64,000 nucleotides of DNA, from assembly GCA_030522415.1 (NCBI GenBank), contig CM060124.1, forward strand, positions 24,735,454 to 24,799,453. The letters are read 5' to 3'. A program made the translations under genes and the position numbers. This document shows positions 1-12,100 of the stretch, piece after piece. Positions within the stretch are counted from its first letter, which is position 1, and each line of letters opens with the position of its first letter. A model generated the notes under the pieces. It was not told the DNA's origin, did no database searches, and worked only from the letters and a program-made list of their open reading frames with translations. Origin of the DNA: Channallabes apus. Its lineage: Eukaryota > Chordata > Actinopteri > Siluriformes > Clariidae.

Positions 1-2
1 AC

Positions 3-326
3 GACACCAGGCTGAGGCAGACGGAGATCCTAAAGAAGGACTTCAGGAGCCTGGTCGAGAAGGTCCGCAGCACATCACCCACGACAAGGATCATCGTATC
101 TGGACCGCTTCCCACATTTCAGCGAGGAATCGAGAAGTTCAGTAGATTATTTGCTTTTAATGAATGGTTACAATCTTGGTGTCAACAACAGAAATTACGC
201 TTTGTTGATAACTGGAATGTTTTCTGGGAGCGTCCTAGGCTCTATCACACCGATGGCCTACACCCTAGCAGAGCTGGAGCAGCGGTCCTCTCTGACAACA
301 TCTCCAGGACACTACGAACCATCTGA
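3..326 (+). pseudogene. LINE ORF1 C-terminus, SGNH-esterase-like domain
   Basis: A 107-codon open frame enters from the window edge and stops with TGA at 324-326. It encodes a stretch with IIVSGPLPT followed about 55 residues later by YHTDGLHPSRAG. The closing D-x2-H block matches the last catalytic block (Asp and His) of SGNH/GDSL-type esterases. Such a domain is known in ORF1 proteins of CR1- and L2-clade LINEs, where it is thought to act in the ribonucleoprotein or at membranes. The catalytic serine block lies upstream of the window. It is about 165 nt ahead of the opening of the ORF2 frame. The annotation as a transposon protein rather than a host esterase rests on that neighbour. Confidence 0.75.
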
Positions 327-489
327 CTGGCGGTAAGTCATACTGTAGATTCCAAACATATTAGACACATCACAACTCACCGTAGTGATAGACGCACACA
401 CATAGCTTGTCCTATAGAAACTGTGTCTGTTCCCCGAATGCTGAGAAAAAAGAATAAATTTGTTAAATTTGCCCGAAACAATCTGATAA

Positions 490-3369
490 CCAGAAAAAGG
501 CAAAATAAGTAGTCAAAATCCACCTCTAAAGTTTGGACTACTCAACATTAGATCCCTTGCGCCTAAAGCACTTATTGTTAATGAAATTATCTCAGATTAT
601 TGCCTTGACGCACTCTGTCTCACTGAAACCTGGCTTAAACCAAATGAATATTTTGGTCTGAATGAGTCTACTCCGTCAGGATATTTCTATAAGCACGAAC
701 CCCATCTAATTGGTCGCGGTGGTGGTGTCGCCACTATCTACAATGATGTACTCACTGTTACCCAGAAAATAAGGCCCAGGTTTAATTCATTTGAAGTGCT
801 TATCATTAATGTTGCACTAAATGAAATACGTAATAAACCCTTGCTATACTTTACCCTGGCCACCGTGTACAGACCCCCGGGGCCATATGGCAATTTTCTT
901 AAAGAATTTGGACATCTGCTATCAGACCTATTGGTTAACTCTGACAAAGTGTTGATAGTAGGAGACTTTAACATTCATGTAGATGATGCTAACGACGCTT
1001 TAGCACTCACATTTATGGATTTACTAAATTCCTTTGGGGTTAAGCAAAATATAATTGGAGCAACTCACCGCTTTAATCATATGCTAGATTTAATTATATC
1101 CCATGGTATAGATGTCTCTAATATAGAGATCATACCTCAAAGTGATATCACAGATCATCACCTCCTGACATATACTCTACCCGTAGAACAGATTAGCTGT
1201 GTCTCCCCACGTTATCAATCTGTTAGAAATATGAATCCCACTACTAAAGACAGATTCACAAGTAATCTGCCGGATCTGTCCCAATTTCTTATTAGACCCC
1301 TAAATGCAGATGATCTAGATGAAGTGACTAGCAGCATGGGCACTATACTTACCAGTACATTAGACACTGTTGCTCCCATCAGATTAAAAAAAGTCAGAGA
1401 TAAAACATTTGCACCTTGGTACAACAGTCATACTCGCGCCCTAAAGAGAGCAACCCGTAACCTCGAGCGAAAATGGAGGAAAACTAAATTAGAATTTTTT
1501 CGAATTGCGTATAAAGACAGTATGTGCAGCTATAGACAGGCTCTAAAAACTGCTAGGACTGAGCATCTTAGCCAACTGATAGCAAGAAACCAAAACAATC
1601 CCAGGTTCTTATTTAGTACAGTGGCTCGCCTAACAAAACCTAAGATGCCCGCAGAGAGTATCCCATCACAGTTTAGAAGTGAAGACTTTATGGACTTCTT
1701 TAATGAAAAAATCAATAATATCAGGAAGAAAATAATGGAGGTTCAACCTCTAATAGTATCTCACGATCCAGTTCAGCCTATAGCTTCACATTTAGATTTT
1801 CACTGCTTTACAGGTATAGGACAGGAAGAGCTGTATAAACTCATCACCTCGGCTAAATCAACAACGTGCCTGTTAGACCCAATCCCAACCAGATTTTTAA
1901 AAGAAGTGATGCTTACGGTTGGAGAGCCACTCCTAAACATTATTAATTCTTCATTACATCTAGGTCACATCCCTAAACCTTTCAAGTTAGCAGTTATTAA
2001 GCCGCTTCTTAAAAAAATCTAATTTGGACGCGAATGAAATAACAAATTACAGACCGATTTCAAACCTCCCGTTCATATCAAAAATACTAGAAAAAGTAGT
2101 ATCAGCTCAAATTTGCACATTCTTGCAGGATAACAACATCCTTGAAGAATTTCAGTCAGGTTTCAGGCCCCATCATAGCACAGAAACTGCACTAGTTAAG
2201 ATTACAAACGACTTGTTTTTAGCTTCAGACCAAGGCTGCATCTCATTGCTAGTCCTGCTTGATCTTAGTGCTGCATTCGACACTATAGATCATAATATTC
2301 TCATAGATCGCTTACAAAATTATATAGGTATTCAGGGACAGGCATTAAAATGGTTTAGATCTTACCTGTCTGATCGCTACCATTTTGTAGATCTAAATGG
2401 AGAACCGTCTGGTGTAATGCCAGTGAAATATGGGGTCCCACAAGGGTCAGTTTTAGGACCTCTGTTGTTCTCAATATACATGCGTCCCTTGGGTAACATC
2501 ATTAGAAGACATGGGATTAGTTTCCATTGTTATGCTGATGATACCCAATTATATATCTCAACTAAATCAGACGAAATACCTAAGTTGTCTAGATTAACTG
2601 AGTGTGTCCAGGACATAAAAGATTGGATGACCAATAACTTTCTTTTATTAAATTCAGATAAGACAGAGATATTACTTATTGGCCCAAAAACCAGCACACA
2701 ACAGCTTTCACAATTCAGCTTGCGCTTAGAAGGATGTACTGTTATTACCAGCTCAGCAGTAAAAGATCTGGGAGTAATATTAGACAGTAACTTGTCTTTT
2801 GAAAATCACATTTCAAATATCACAAAAACAGCCTTTTTCCATCTTCGAAATATTGCTAAACTTAGGAACATCTTATCCGTATCTGATGCAGGAAAAACTA
2901 GTTCATGCATTCATGACCTCCAGACTGGACTATTGTAATGCATTACTAGGTGGTTGTTCTGCATCCTCAATAAACAAGCTTCAGTTAATCCAAAATGCAG
3001 CTGCCAGGGTTCTCACTAGATCCAGAAAATATGATCATATAACCCCAATATTATCATCCTTGGCTACCTGTTCAGTTTAGAATAAATTACAAAATAGTAT
3101 TACTTACATACAAGGCCTTAAATGATTTAGCTCCCACATACCTAACCAGTCTTCTGATGCGCTACAATCCACCACGCGCCTTAAGATCACAAAGCTCCGG
3201 ACTTCTGGTAGTTCCCAGAATTTCAAAATCTACAAAAGGGGGTAGGGCTTTTTCATATTTAGCTCCAAAGCTTTGGAATAGCCTTCCAGACAGTGTTCGG
3301 GGAGCAGACACGGTTTCTCAGTTCAAAAGTAGACTCAAGACGCATCTTTTTAATCTGGCATACACATAA
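490..3369 (+). pseudogene. LINE ORF2: endonuclease and reverse transcriptase, frameshifted
   Basis: The frame opens at 490 (after a stop at 487-489). The endonuclease starts near 526 with LKFGLLNIRSL, continues through LCLTETWL, VYRPPG and VGDFNIH, and ends with the SDITDHH block. RT follows from about 1850: [47 protein letters not shown] and the catalytic YADD at about 2530. Three lesions break it. One extra A in the A-run at 2011-2017 ends the first frame at 2022. One extra G near 2890 shifts the frame again. A deletion of about 5 bp near 3060 removes part of the SSLHWLP region that is intact in the copy at 33776. The C-terminal RT tail runs to the stop at 3367-3369. The frame would encode the enzyme for target-primed reverse transcription in the nucleus if intact. 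Confidence 0.9.
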
Positions 3370-3971
3370 CTCATCCCAGTACTCATACTCCAGTACACCT
3401 ATACCGAATGGCAACTACGCTAATTCTCCCCATCTGCTCTGTATTTCTCTACCCATCCCGAGGCATCGGGAGATTTTGCCAGCTTCAGTAGACAAAGGCC
3501 GACCCTGCGAGGTTCCTGAGGCATCCAGAGAAGGACAAGCTCCAGCTGGATTCAGCTTTATGATGGTTGGAGCTACACATGCTGCTCCTGTGCTTCCAGT
3601 GATCCAGACCTCATCTGCCCTCTGCACCTACTGACTCATCCCTATGCTGAACTGGTCTTCATGTCAATTTAAATAATTTCTGTCATATTGAATTTTCACC
3701 TGCACAACACACAAGATGTTATATAATTTCTATCTGTTGTCGCCCAAAGGAGGATGGGTTCCCTGTTGAGTCTGGTTCCTCTCAAGGTTTCTTCCTAATG
3801 CCATCTCGGGGAGTTTTTCCTTGCCACCGTCGCCGTCACCCTTGGCTTGCTCATCAGAGAAATTTCATTCATTCGTCTCATTATCTGCACATTTTTCTCA
3901 CACATCCACACTTCCAATTATTTTCTTTTCTATAATTATTATTATTTGTTTTTATTTATTTATTATTATTT

Positions 3972-4006
<35 letters not shown>

Positions 4007-4095
4007 GATTTGTTATTTCTTTAATTTTTGTGAAGCTGCTTTGAGACAATGACCATTGTTAAAAGCGCTATATAAATAAAATTGAATTGAATTGT
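3370..4095 (+). other. LINE 3' UTR and tail
   Basis: Non-coding 3' end of the LINE. The segments around 3760-3850 and 4030-4095 recur inverted at 33540-33640 and 31777-31866, which defines them as element sequence. A TTA/TTTA-rich simple repeat occupies about 3935-4012. The element ends in short GAATTG repeats, as is usual for CR1/L2-type tails. Confidence 0.8.
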
Positions 4096-4814
4096 TTCAT
4101 ACCTAGTCTGCTGTGCACCTTGTCTGTTCATTCCCTTGGGTCTCAGGCTACTGGCCTGTGTAGTAGACCTAGCCAAGCCTGTCTCGTGTTTGTTTATCCC
4201 TTGCATGTATAGTCCCTTGTGTTTAGTCCTCTAGGCTGTTTAGTATGTCGTGTCTTGTCCAGTTTGTATCCCATGTCTGCATTGTATATTAGTTGTGTAA
4301 TCCCTTGTCGTATGTCTAAGTGTTTGAGTTCTGTTTCTTATGCTCCATGTTATAAACCAACTTCCTTAGTTCATGTTTTGTTCATGCATATTTGGATTAT
4401 TTATTAAAGACTCTTTTTGTTTCACTGCATCCCCTCTGCATTTATGCCTCAACACCTTGCCCACAGTCCAACATCATAGCAGAACGTGATATATATATAT
4501 ATATATATATAATATATGAGATAATATATAAAATGTAAAAAATTCTAATGAAAAATTGGACAAAATAAATTTTATTATAAAGTAAACAATATAAAAGTAT
4601 ACATGTTTTTGAAAAAAATATTTATATTTTTCCATATACAACATATTTATTTTCATATTTCTTATTTTATTGTCTCATGTAATTTGTAAGACATATGTGC
4701 ATATTATGTTCTAATATAATATTTGATAGCGATTATGTGTGGGGGGGGGGATCCATGGCAGGGAAGCATTTCAGCGCATAACACGTGGGGGGCGGCATTT
4801 CAGCGCATAACAGG
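4096..4814. other. AT-rich interval with (TA)n and G-run
   Basis: No gene seen. A pyrimidine-rich stretch (4100-4480) with a TATTAAAG box near 4404 looks like transposon-derived sequence, perhaps a decayed LTR, but no second copy lies in the window. A (TA)n microsatellite lies at about 4489-4511, followed by AT-rich DNA and a G-run at 4741-4750. Two direct copies of a motif, CATTTCAGCGCATAACA, occur at about 4766-4783 and 4795-4812, immediately before the left end of the Gypsy element. Confidence 0.5.
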
Positions 4815-5226
4815 TGTTACAAAACAATTGAGCTTGTTCTTTTGTCATTTCGTCAACCAATCAAAGGGCTTGTGATCAGTGTTTCTACTGTCGATGCATA
4901 TCGCCTTTTAAACCAACACACGAACGCGCAATAATCCTAGACAACTCAATCCGGCCAAACTAATCATCAACAGGTGTGCTCGAAGAACCGATTTAGCCAG
5001 AGTGTAATTAGCACGATGATCTCATCTTAGATGTGTCAATTCATCCCGGATGTTTTAAGCGACGTACGAAGAATACCCCCCTGAAGCCCAGAGCTTCCTG
5101 TATGTGTGTGTGCGTGTGTATTAAAATAAAAATTCATGCACTGAATTCTTGGTTGCAAGGTTCCTTTATAATAAATTTATTATTTTCTTTGTTGCGTCCC
5201 TTGACCCTAGACCGGTGGTCGTAACA
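4815..5226 (+). repeat. 5' LTR of Gmr1-like element
   Basis: The proposed LTR starts TGTTAC and ends GTAACA, giving the inverted ends expected of an LTR. Only the last 150 bp (about 5078-5226, from CCTGAAGCCCAGAG onward) match the 3' LTR at 17913-18061. The preceding 260 bp show no resemblance to the 3' LTR. The shared part includes the downstream end and probably R-U5. The start at 4815 is inferred from the TGTTAC terminus and is less certain than the end. Confidence 0.65.
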
Positions 5227-5358
5227 AGTGGGGGCTCGTCCATTGCCAGTCACTGGTTAAAAAGTGGGGACACGTCCGTTGCCATTAACTGGTTAACAAG
5301 TGTGGACTCGTCATTTGCCAGTTACTGGCTAACAAGTGGTGGATTATCTGTTGCTGAG
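5226..5358 (+). repeat. 36-bp tandem repeats of primer-binding-site-like sequence
   Basis: Directly after the LTR, a 36-bp unit is repeated at 5226, 5262 and 5298, with a decayed fourth unit from 5334. Each unit begins AAGTGGGGNCTCGTCC or a variant and ends with ACTGGTTAAC. The first unit contains TGGGGGCTCGTCC, matching the first 13 bases of the tRNA-Pro primer-binding site used by many retroelements. The later units keep a degraded form of it (TGGGGACACGTCC, TGTGGACTCGTCA). Only the copy adjacent to the LTR would be used in normal minus-strand priming. Confidence 0.7.
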
Positions 5359-5418
5359 TATATTCGCCCTTTTTGTTTGTTTGGCTGCCTTCTTGGGTTG
5401 GACAGTAGTGATAGAAAC

Positions 5419-6953
5419 ATGGCCTTTGACCTAATTGCCTTTACACTGGCTCCTAGCCTGGAACAGTTTGACCAGTGTCGTAAGGACGATTTGTTCAGCA
5501 TTGCTGACTTTTTTGAAGTTGAGGTGCCACGCAGAGGTCTAAAAAAGGAGATGAAAAAAATATTGCTTGACAAATTAATTGAACAGCAGATTTTGCCTGG
5601 AGAGCCTGGAGAGTGTGCTGAGGACAAGGACGCTTCAACGCCGACGGAGGTCGACGGTAGGCCATTACCTGCGCTGCAGTCGCCCTCCACGCCCCCCAAG
5701 CATAAGGTAACCACACCACCAGCAATAACATCACCAATTGGGGAATCAAACCAACTTTTGGTTCTTAAAACGAGGGAGGTGGAGCTGGAAATTAAACGGG
5801 AGGAAACAGAGGCTCAAAGGTTATGGTTGCGGGAGCTTGAGATGGAGAAGGAGCCGGCTACTAGCCCGGTGGCTGAGATCGCGCCGGAGAGTTCACCTGC
5901 TTTTCCATCATTCGCACAGCTACCTGCAACACCTGCGCCGGGCTCTTCTTCTTCTTCTCCAGTTTCTGCCCCAGTGATTACCTCCCCACCCCATTTCGAT
6001 GTAAGCAAGCATATTGTTTTAGTGCCTCCTTTTAGAGAGACCGAGGTGGATAGCTATTTCATAGCTTTTGAACGTGTGGCAGCTACGTTACAGTGGCCGA
6101 GAGCAATGTGGGCTCTCTTATTACAATGTAAGTTGACTGGTAAAGCGCAGGATGTGTGCTCTGCGCTGCCTGTTGAACAAAGCCTGGATTACGACACGGT
6201 CAAACAAACTGTTCTGCGTGCATATGAATTAGTGCCAGAGGCTTATAGACAGAAATTTAGGTCCCATAAAAAGACAGACAGACAAACATTTGTGGAATTT
6301 GCCCGTGAAAAGCAAACACGGTTTGAAAAGTGGTGTGCTGCAACTAAAGCTACCACTTTTGAAGCTCTTAAAGAGTTAATTCTGTTGGAGGACTTTAAAG
6401 ATTGTGTCTATGAAAATGTTGTATTGCACTTAAATGAACAAAAAGTCACGTCATTGTCAGCAGCTGCTGTATTGGCTGATGAATTTGGGTTGACGCACCG
6501 TACTGTATTCTCTCCTACTGTGAGAACTAATAAATTCGCTGTCCGTGGGGTTGAAGGGCAGGTGAAACCTTCAGCAGGCAGTGTGAAACCTGCAAGAGGG
6601 AGCACGTTTAGAACTTCTCAGTATCGATCAGGGGGAGGTAGAGTATGTTTTTACTGTTTAAGTGCTGATCATCTGATTTCAGACTGTGATGCCTGGAAGA
6701 AAAAAAATACAACTGTAAAGTCAAAGTCTGTGGGGTTTGTTGAAAGGCAAGTAAAACATGTCTTACCTGAACAAACGGTGGAAGTATATAAGCCATTCAT
6801 GTTACAAGGGTCAGTGGCAGACAGCCCTGAAGGTATTCGCAGATCAGTGTCCATTCTGCGAGATACAGGTGCAGCACAGACTCTGATGTTAGCTGGTACA
6901 CTTTCGCTGTCTCAGAAAACCTACACAGGCACCGATGTTATTTTACGTGGTGT
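5419..6953 (+). pseudogene. Gmr1-like gag and protease N-terminus
   Basis: ATG at 5419 ([17 protein letters not shown]) is the likely start; the frame is open further upstream only because the leader lacks stops. The first 60 residues resemble a SAP-like helical module ([16 protein letters not shown]). A charged linker follows. A capsid-like helical domain (about 6025-6510) contains [14 protein letters not shown], a signature shared with vertebrate SCAN domains. Then come a CCHC zinc knuckle ([14 protein letters not shown], about 6645-6686) and the retropepsin active site [10 protein letters not shown] (about 6856). The protease is cut after LRGV by the inserted LINE at about 6954. No frameshift is seen in this segment. 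SCAN domains are considered to derive from gag of this element group. Confidence 0.88.
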
Positions 6954-7652
6954 ATTGGTGCCGATTTTTAAGAACAAGGGAGATGTGCAGAGCTGTGGCA
7001 ATTACAGAGGTATAAAGCTAATGAGCCATACAATGAAGCTGTGGGAAAGAGTAGTGGAAGCTAGGTTAAGGGCAGAGGTGAGAATTTGTGATCAGCAATA
7101 TGGTTTTATGCCTAGAAAGAGTACATCAGATGCAGTATTTGCTTTGAGGATGCTGATGGAGAAGTACAGAGAAGGTAATAAAGAGTTGCATTGTGTCTTT
7201 GTAGATTTAGAGAAAGCGTACGACAGGGTGCCGAGAGAGGAGCTGTGGTGTTGTATGAGGAAGTCTGGAGTGGCAGAGAAGTATGTTAGAGTGGTGCAGG
7301 ACATGTATGAGAGTTGTAAGACAGTGGTGAGATGTGTTGCAGGTGTGACAGAAGAGTTCAAGGTGGAGGTGGGTCTGCATCAAGGATCGGCTCTAAGCCC
7401 CTTTTTGTTTGCTCTAGTGATGGACAGGATGACAGATGAAGTTAGACAGGAGTCTCCATGGTCTATGATGTTTGCAGATGACATTGTGCTTTGTAGCGAG
7501 AGCAGGGAACAGGTAGAGGAAAATTTGGAGAGGTGGAGGTACGCTCTGGAAAGCAGAGGAATGAAGGTTAGCCGCAGCAAGACGGAATACATGTGTGTGA
7601 ATGAGAGGGACCCAAGAGGAACAGTGAGGCTACAGGGAGCAGAGGTAAAGAA
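6954..7652 (+). mobile_element. RTE-type LINE, 5' part (5'-truncated RT)
   Basis: A LINE reverse-transcriptase segment inserted in the Gypsy protease in the same orientation and in the same frame. Motifs in order: [70 protein letters not shown] and MMFADDIVL (catalytic ADD near 7472). The style fits RTE or RTE-X (Expander-like) LINEs. There is no endonuclease, as expected of a 5'-truncated insertion. The sequence stops at 7652, where a BEL/Pao LTR begins, and resumes at 13354 after a 5-bp duplication. Confidence 0.88.
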
Positions 7653-8306
7653 TGTAGATGCGGTTGGCTTATTTCACTAGTTTTGACGCGTAGCTAATGT
7701 CTTAAAGTTTCACTCACATGACAGAAGACCGATCTCTTTGTCTTTTGTCGTTTATTTGTCAGCATCAAAGAATCAACACTTCATACAGTCGTCTTGAGTA
7801 AATCCACTGTTATTACAGACACCAGTTGCTGCATCTTGCAAATCTCTGAGTTTTACAACAACCTGTTTGCTGTATCTTGTAGATTACAATCTTGGCTTGG
7901 GTATCTAACAACACTCTTGTTGTTTCTTACTTTCCCAGCTTACGTTAGCTTACGGTTACAACAACCTCGTTGCTGTATTTTACATTTCTAGCTTACCGGG
8001 AGCTCTCACTAGCTGACGATCTAAAGCTTGTGTTTCCGTAGCCTTCCAAATCTATACTGAGCTTTCTAGCATATCACAGTCACACAAATGCACATAATAG
8101 TAGAATGACATCACAGACCAACTTACAATTGTCAACTTATGATGCATGACTAAGAAATATATAAAGCTTATGGCTTATGTAACAAACTTAATGCTTAACG
8201 CTTTACTAATGAATAGAACAAGGTAGAATAAATGAAATAACAGCAAGTAAAATAAAATAAAATAAACACAACAACAAATTCATAAAAAGTGCGATATGGC
8301 ACTTAC
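7653..8306 (-). repeat. BEL/Pao 3' LTR
   Basis: A 654-bp LTR whose plus-strand ends are TGTAGATGCGG and GCACTTACA. It is nearly identical to 12698-13353. By eye there are roughly eight differences, for example AGACCG versus AGTCCG near 7727 and CACATAATAG versus CACGTAATAG near 8092. About 1% divergence suggests a fairly young insertion. Confidence 0.93.
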
Positions 8307-8491
8307 ATTCCAGCCCCTAATTGACAGGCATGGAGACTGACAATTACAACTTTGTGTTTTTTTTTTTTTTTGATAAAGCTATGAAATCAAACATTTTTAC
8401 CCTTTTAAACGTTTTAAATCGTTTAAGTGTGTAATATTTATCTCAGATGTTTACATTTGCATATCAAATTGCATAACATATTACCACACAT

Positions 8492-9199
8492 TTAACAGTC
8501 CATTTCATATATGAGGCACAGCTTGTCGATGGGTCTTTCCAGAGTGTTGGTCTTAGTTTTAACTAAGACACGTTTCACCAGTCCCCCTTTGTTGGGGAAC
8601 ACTTTCGTGATTCTTCTCATGACCCATGAATTGCTTGGAGATGACTCATCAGTTATTAAAACTATGTCTCCAATCGAAAGGTTTTTTTTGTTTTGAAACC
8701 ACTTTTGCCGCCCCTGGAGCAAGGGCAAGTATTCACGTACCCATCGCTTCCAGAGCAGGTCTGATCGATGCTGGATCTGCTTCTCCCTGCGACGTGCATA
8801 GATGACAAATCCAGGTGGCAGGTTTGGCTGTTTTTTCATCAGCAGCAGGTGGTTTGGTGTCAGAGGTTCCATTTTAGGCGAGCAGCTGTTTCTTTTCACA
8901 GATGCCTTTCGTTTTTGCTGTGTGCGAATTCCGTGTTTGAATTCTGCTGCTGCTTTACCCTTTTGCAACGTGAGAAGTTCTTCCTTAAAATTTTGTCTTT
9001 GAGTGAACTTAATGATTTCGTTTTCTGCTCTTGTTAGGTCTTGCGCTTTTAGAGACTTGTGATTTTCTGTCTTTGGGTCATCTACTTGTGTTTTAACCCT
9101 TTCTGTTTTTTGTTTCAGCATGTCTCTGGTGCGAAGGATCCAGGCAGCGGATCTTTTTAACTTGTGCCAGTCAGAGTGATGATTAATCAGTTTACTCAC
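8492..9199 (-). pseudogene. BEL/Pao integrase remnant, catalytic core missing
   Basis: A 235-codon frame that follows the upstream one after a frameshift. It opens with the integrase N-terminal part ([21 protein letters not shown]), passes a lysine-rich junction, and ends with the C-terminal module typical of Pao-family integrases: [44 protein letters not shown]. No D,D-35-E core lies between, so about 300 residues are absent. The stop is at 8492-8494. Just downstream lie the purine tract and the LTR. Confidence 0.88.
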
Positions 9200-12100
9200 T
9201 GCGTCTGTGTCTGTGCATTTTTTTAATGCTCACAATATTCACTAAAGCTGAGAGCTTAACTTCATCAGCATTTTCATCAAAATTTTCTTTTATTGATGTG
9301 TCATGATTATTTTTAGGCCATTTGCACTCTGCTTCTTTGAGAAGGGAGGGACCTTGGATCCAGTTGAAATTTTTCATGAACTTTTCACAGGATACCCCCC
9401 TGGAGGCAGAATCAGCTGGGTTTTTTGAGGTATTAACGTACCTCCATTGCTGTGACTTGGTTGACTCTCTTATGATGGCGATTCTGTTGGCCACGAAGGT
9501 TTTAAAACGAAGTGTTTCGTTATCAATGTATCTCACAACAGTTGTACTGTCAGTCCAGAACATAGAGTCTAGCAATTTCAATTCTAGCTGTTCTTTCAAC
9601 ATTTTGTCATTTTTTACAGCGACCACTGCCGCAGTCAGTTCCATTCGTGGAATGGTGGTTTGTTTCAGGGGTGCTACACGGGAATTCCCCATCATGAATG
9701 CACAATGTGTAAGTCCATCAGCGTTTACTAACCTGAGATATGAGACAGCTCCGTATCCCATTTCATTTGCATCCGAGAAGTGGTGGAGTTGTGCTGTAGC
9801 TGTAACTCCGAAGTCGGCTGGTTTTATGCACCTTGCTATGCTGAACTCGGACAGTCTGTGCAGCTCTTGCAGCCAGGTTTTCCATGCCGTTGCAAACTGT
9901 TCGGGAATGTCGTCATCCCAGGCTAGTTTTTCTTTACATAGCTGTTGCATTAGAGTTTCGGCTGGCAATATGACAGGCGCGAGAAACCCTAAAGGGTCAT
10001 AAATCGAACTGGTGATTGACAGGATTCCTCGTCTCGTCACAGGTCGTTCCTTTAAACAAATTTTGAACTTGTCTGAATCAATGCACCACAGCACCCCCAG
10101 AGCTCTCTCTATGGGCAGTGCATCTTTACTCAAGTCTAAGTGTCTCGTGTCTTTGAGCCTTTCACTCTCGGGAATGACAGTCAGTAGGACACGGCTATTG
10201 CTTGCCCATTTAGTGAGGTTGAACCCTCCGCTTGTACAGAGACTAGTGAGATCATTGTATAGGGCGACTGCTTGGTCATGACTCGAAACAGATTTCAGGC
10301 AGTCATCTACATAAAAGTTTTTAAGCACTGTGTTAACTGCCACAGCAGATGCATTGCTGCAGTTTTCTTCTGCTGTCTTTCTGAGGGCGAAGTTAGCAAC
10401 ACTAGGCAACAATTTTGCACCGAACAGATGAACTACCATTTTATTTTCAACTAAGTCTTGGTTCACATCTCCATTCGGCCACCATAGGAAGCGCAGCAGA
10501 TCTGTGTCCTTCTCGGGCACTTTCACGTGATAGTACATGGCTTCTACTGTGCCCTTTTTCTTGGACTTTATTTTAACGGGCACAATGGGGAGGATGCAAT
10601 TACCTCCAGCCCCAGTGAGCGCATTTGATTCGTGACTCTCTGCCGGTGGTGTATTTTTTGTGTCACTTTCGGTTTCGTTCTCGTCAGCGCGTGTAACTGG
10701 CCCCGCCGTGTCTTGCACTGCGCTGTGTAACATGCGCGGATGTGGCTTTGAACACAATGAACATACAATTTTTCTGGTACAGTCTTTCCACAAATGACCC
10801 TTTGTTAAACATCCGACACAGAATCCGTTTCTTTTTAAGAATTCTACTTTGTCTTTGTGTGTCTTATCATTAAATTGGAAGCAATCGTCTAAGATATGCT
10901 CCCCTTTGCAATGTGCGCACGGTTTAGTGAAGGCGCTGACAGGTAATGTACCGGCATTCTTCATTGTAATCAAGTCTTTGTGAATTTTACCAACCTGTCT
11001 GTCCTCGGTTGCGACGCTGACCCTGGGTTTTCCTTGGCCCGTTTGTTTGGGTCTTTGAAGGGATGTGTGACAGGGTTTTCTGTCGCTGATTGCGGCGTCC
11101 AGGTCCGTAGTGTGCGCGCTGCTCAGGTGCGCGTTGCTCAATTCAGTGATTGCAATCTCGTTTGCAGGCTGCGCTCGGCTGTTGCTTGTTGAGTTGGAAG
11201 GGTGATAGTGCGCGCTGCTCGGGCACGCGCTGCTCGGACGCGCGCTGCTCGATTCAATGAGTGCGCTCTTGCTCTTGGACGATCGGCTGTCGTGTTTGCG
11301 ATCTTGACGTTTATTTCCAAATCTATCCTGCAACAGTCTCATTGCCTCTGCATAACCACACTGATCTGGCATAAACTGACAGCTCATAACGAGGTCTCTA
11401 GCCTCTCCCTTAGTGAACTGCTCAAGATAAAACAGCTTATCAGCATCACTATCGGTTTTGTCAACAATAACATGTTTAAATGCTTTCATGAAGGACGTAA
11501 ACTCAAGAGGGTCACCATGAAACACAGGAACATTGCGCTGAGGTAAAAGGGATTGCCGTTGGCATTTCATGAGCATTGCTGTGATGTCAGCCTGCTGTTG
11601 CATTATGCTCTGTGATTCTAAAGTATCAATGTCATGGCGGGTGTATTTATTGTCTTGGGTAGACCCTTCATTTAAAGTACTTTTCAATTTTGGTTCAAAA
11701 CTTACTGGTACACTTGGATGGGCTGTCTTGCGACGTGATGGCAGTCCGAGGTCTTCTGTCGACGCGCTGCTCTCGTAAAGTTCGTTGTATTCCAGTTTGG
11801 GAGCGCGTGCGCCACTTGGTTCGTTAAAGGTGCTCTCTCTTACCGGCTTTCGGCGGCTGACGTATTCAGGTTTGTGGCCCGTCCAAGGCGGGCTGCTCGA
11901 GCGTGTGCAGCTCGGGTCGATGACTCCGCTCTTTGATGCAGGCTGTCGTTTTTTACAACCCTGATAAACCTGTAATTCAGCGTCGACAATTGCGAGCGCA
12001 GTTTCTAATTCCAACTTTTCTTTATCAGCCTTTAATTGTGCTTCCTTCTGTTCTAACGCCCGCCGTTCTGCAAAGGCTGCTACTTTAATCAACAAGGCTG

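Larger units (their letters stand above)
1..4095 (+). mobile_element. CR1/L2-type LINE, 5' end outside window
   Basis: Non-LTR retrotransposon read on the plus strand. The order seen is the end of ORF1 (an esterase-like domain), a spacer, ORF2 with an apurinic endonuclease followed by reverse transcriptase, a 3' UTR, and a tail of GAATTG-type repeats at about 4080-4095. The ORF1 esterase together with RT motifs such as [13 protein letters not shown] and YADDTQLY is characteristic of the CR1/L2 superfamily. Rex1/Babar is related and cannot be excluded. The same 3' end recurs inverted at 31777-33993. ORF2 carries three frameshifts, so this copy is dead. The 5' end lies beyond position 1. Confidence 0.9.

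Noticed and set aside
4096..4480. Solo LTR
   Set aside because: A TATTAAAG box and terminal-like AACGTGA were noted, but no defined start, no target duplication and no second copy.
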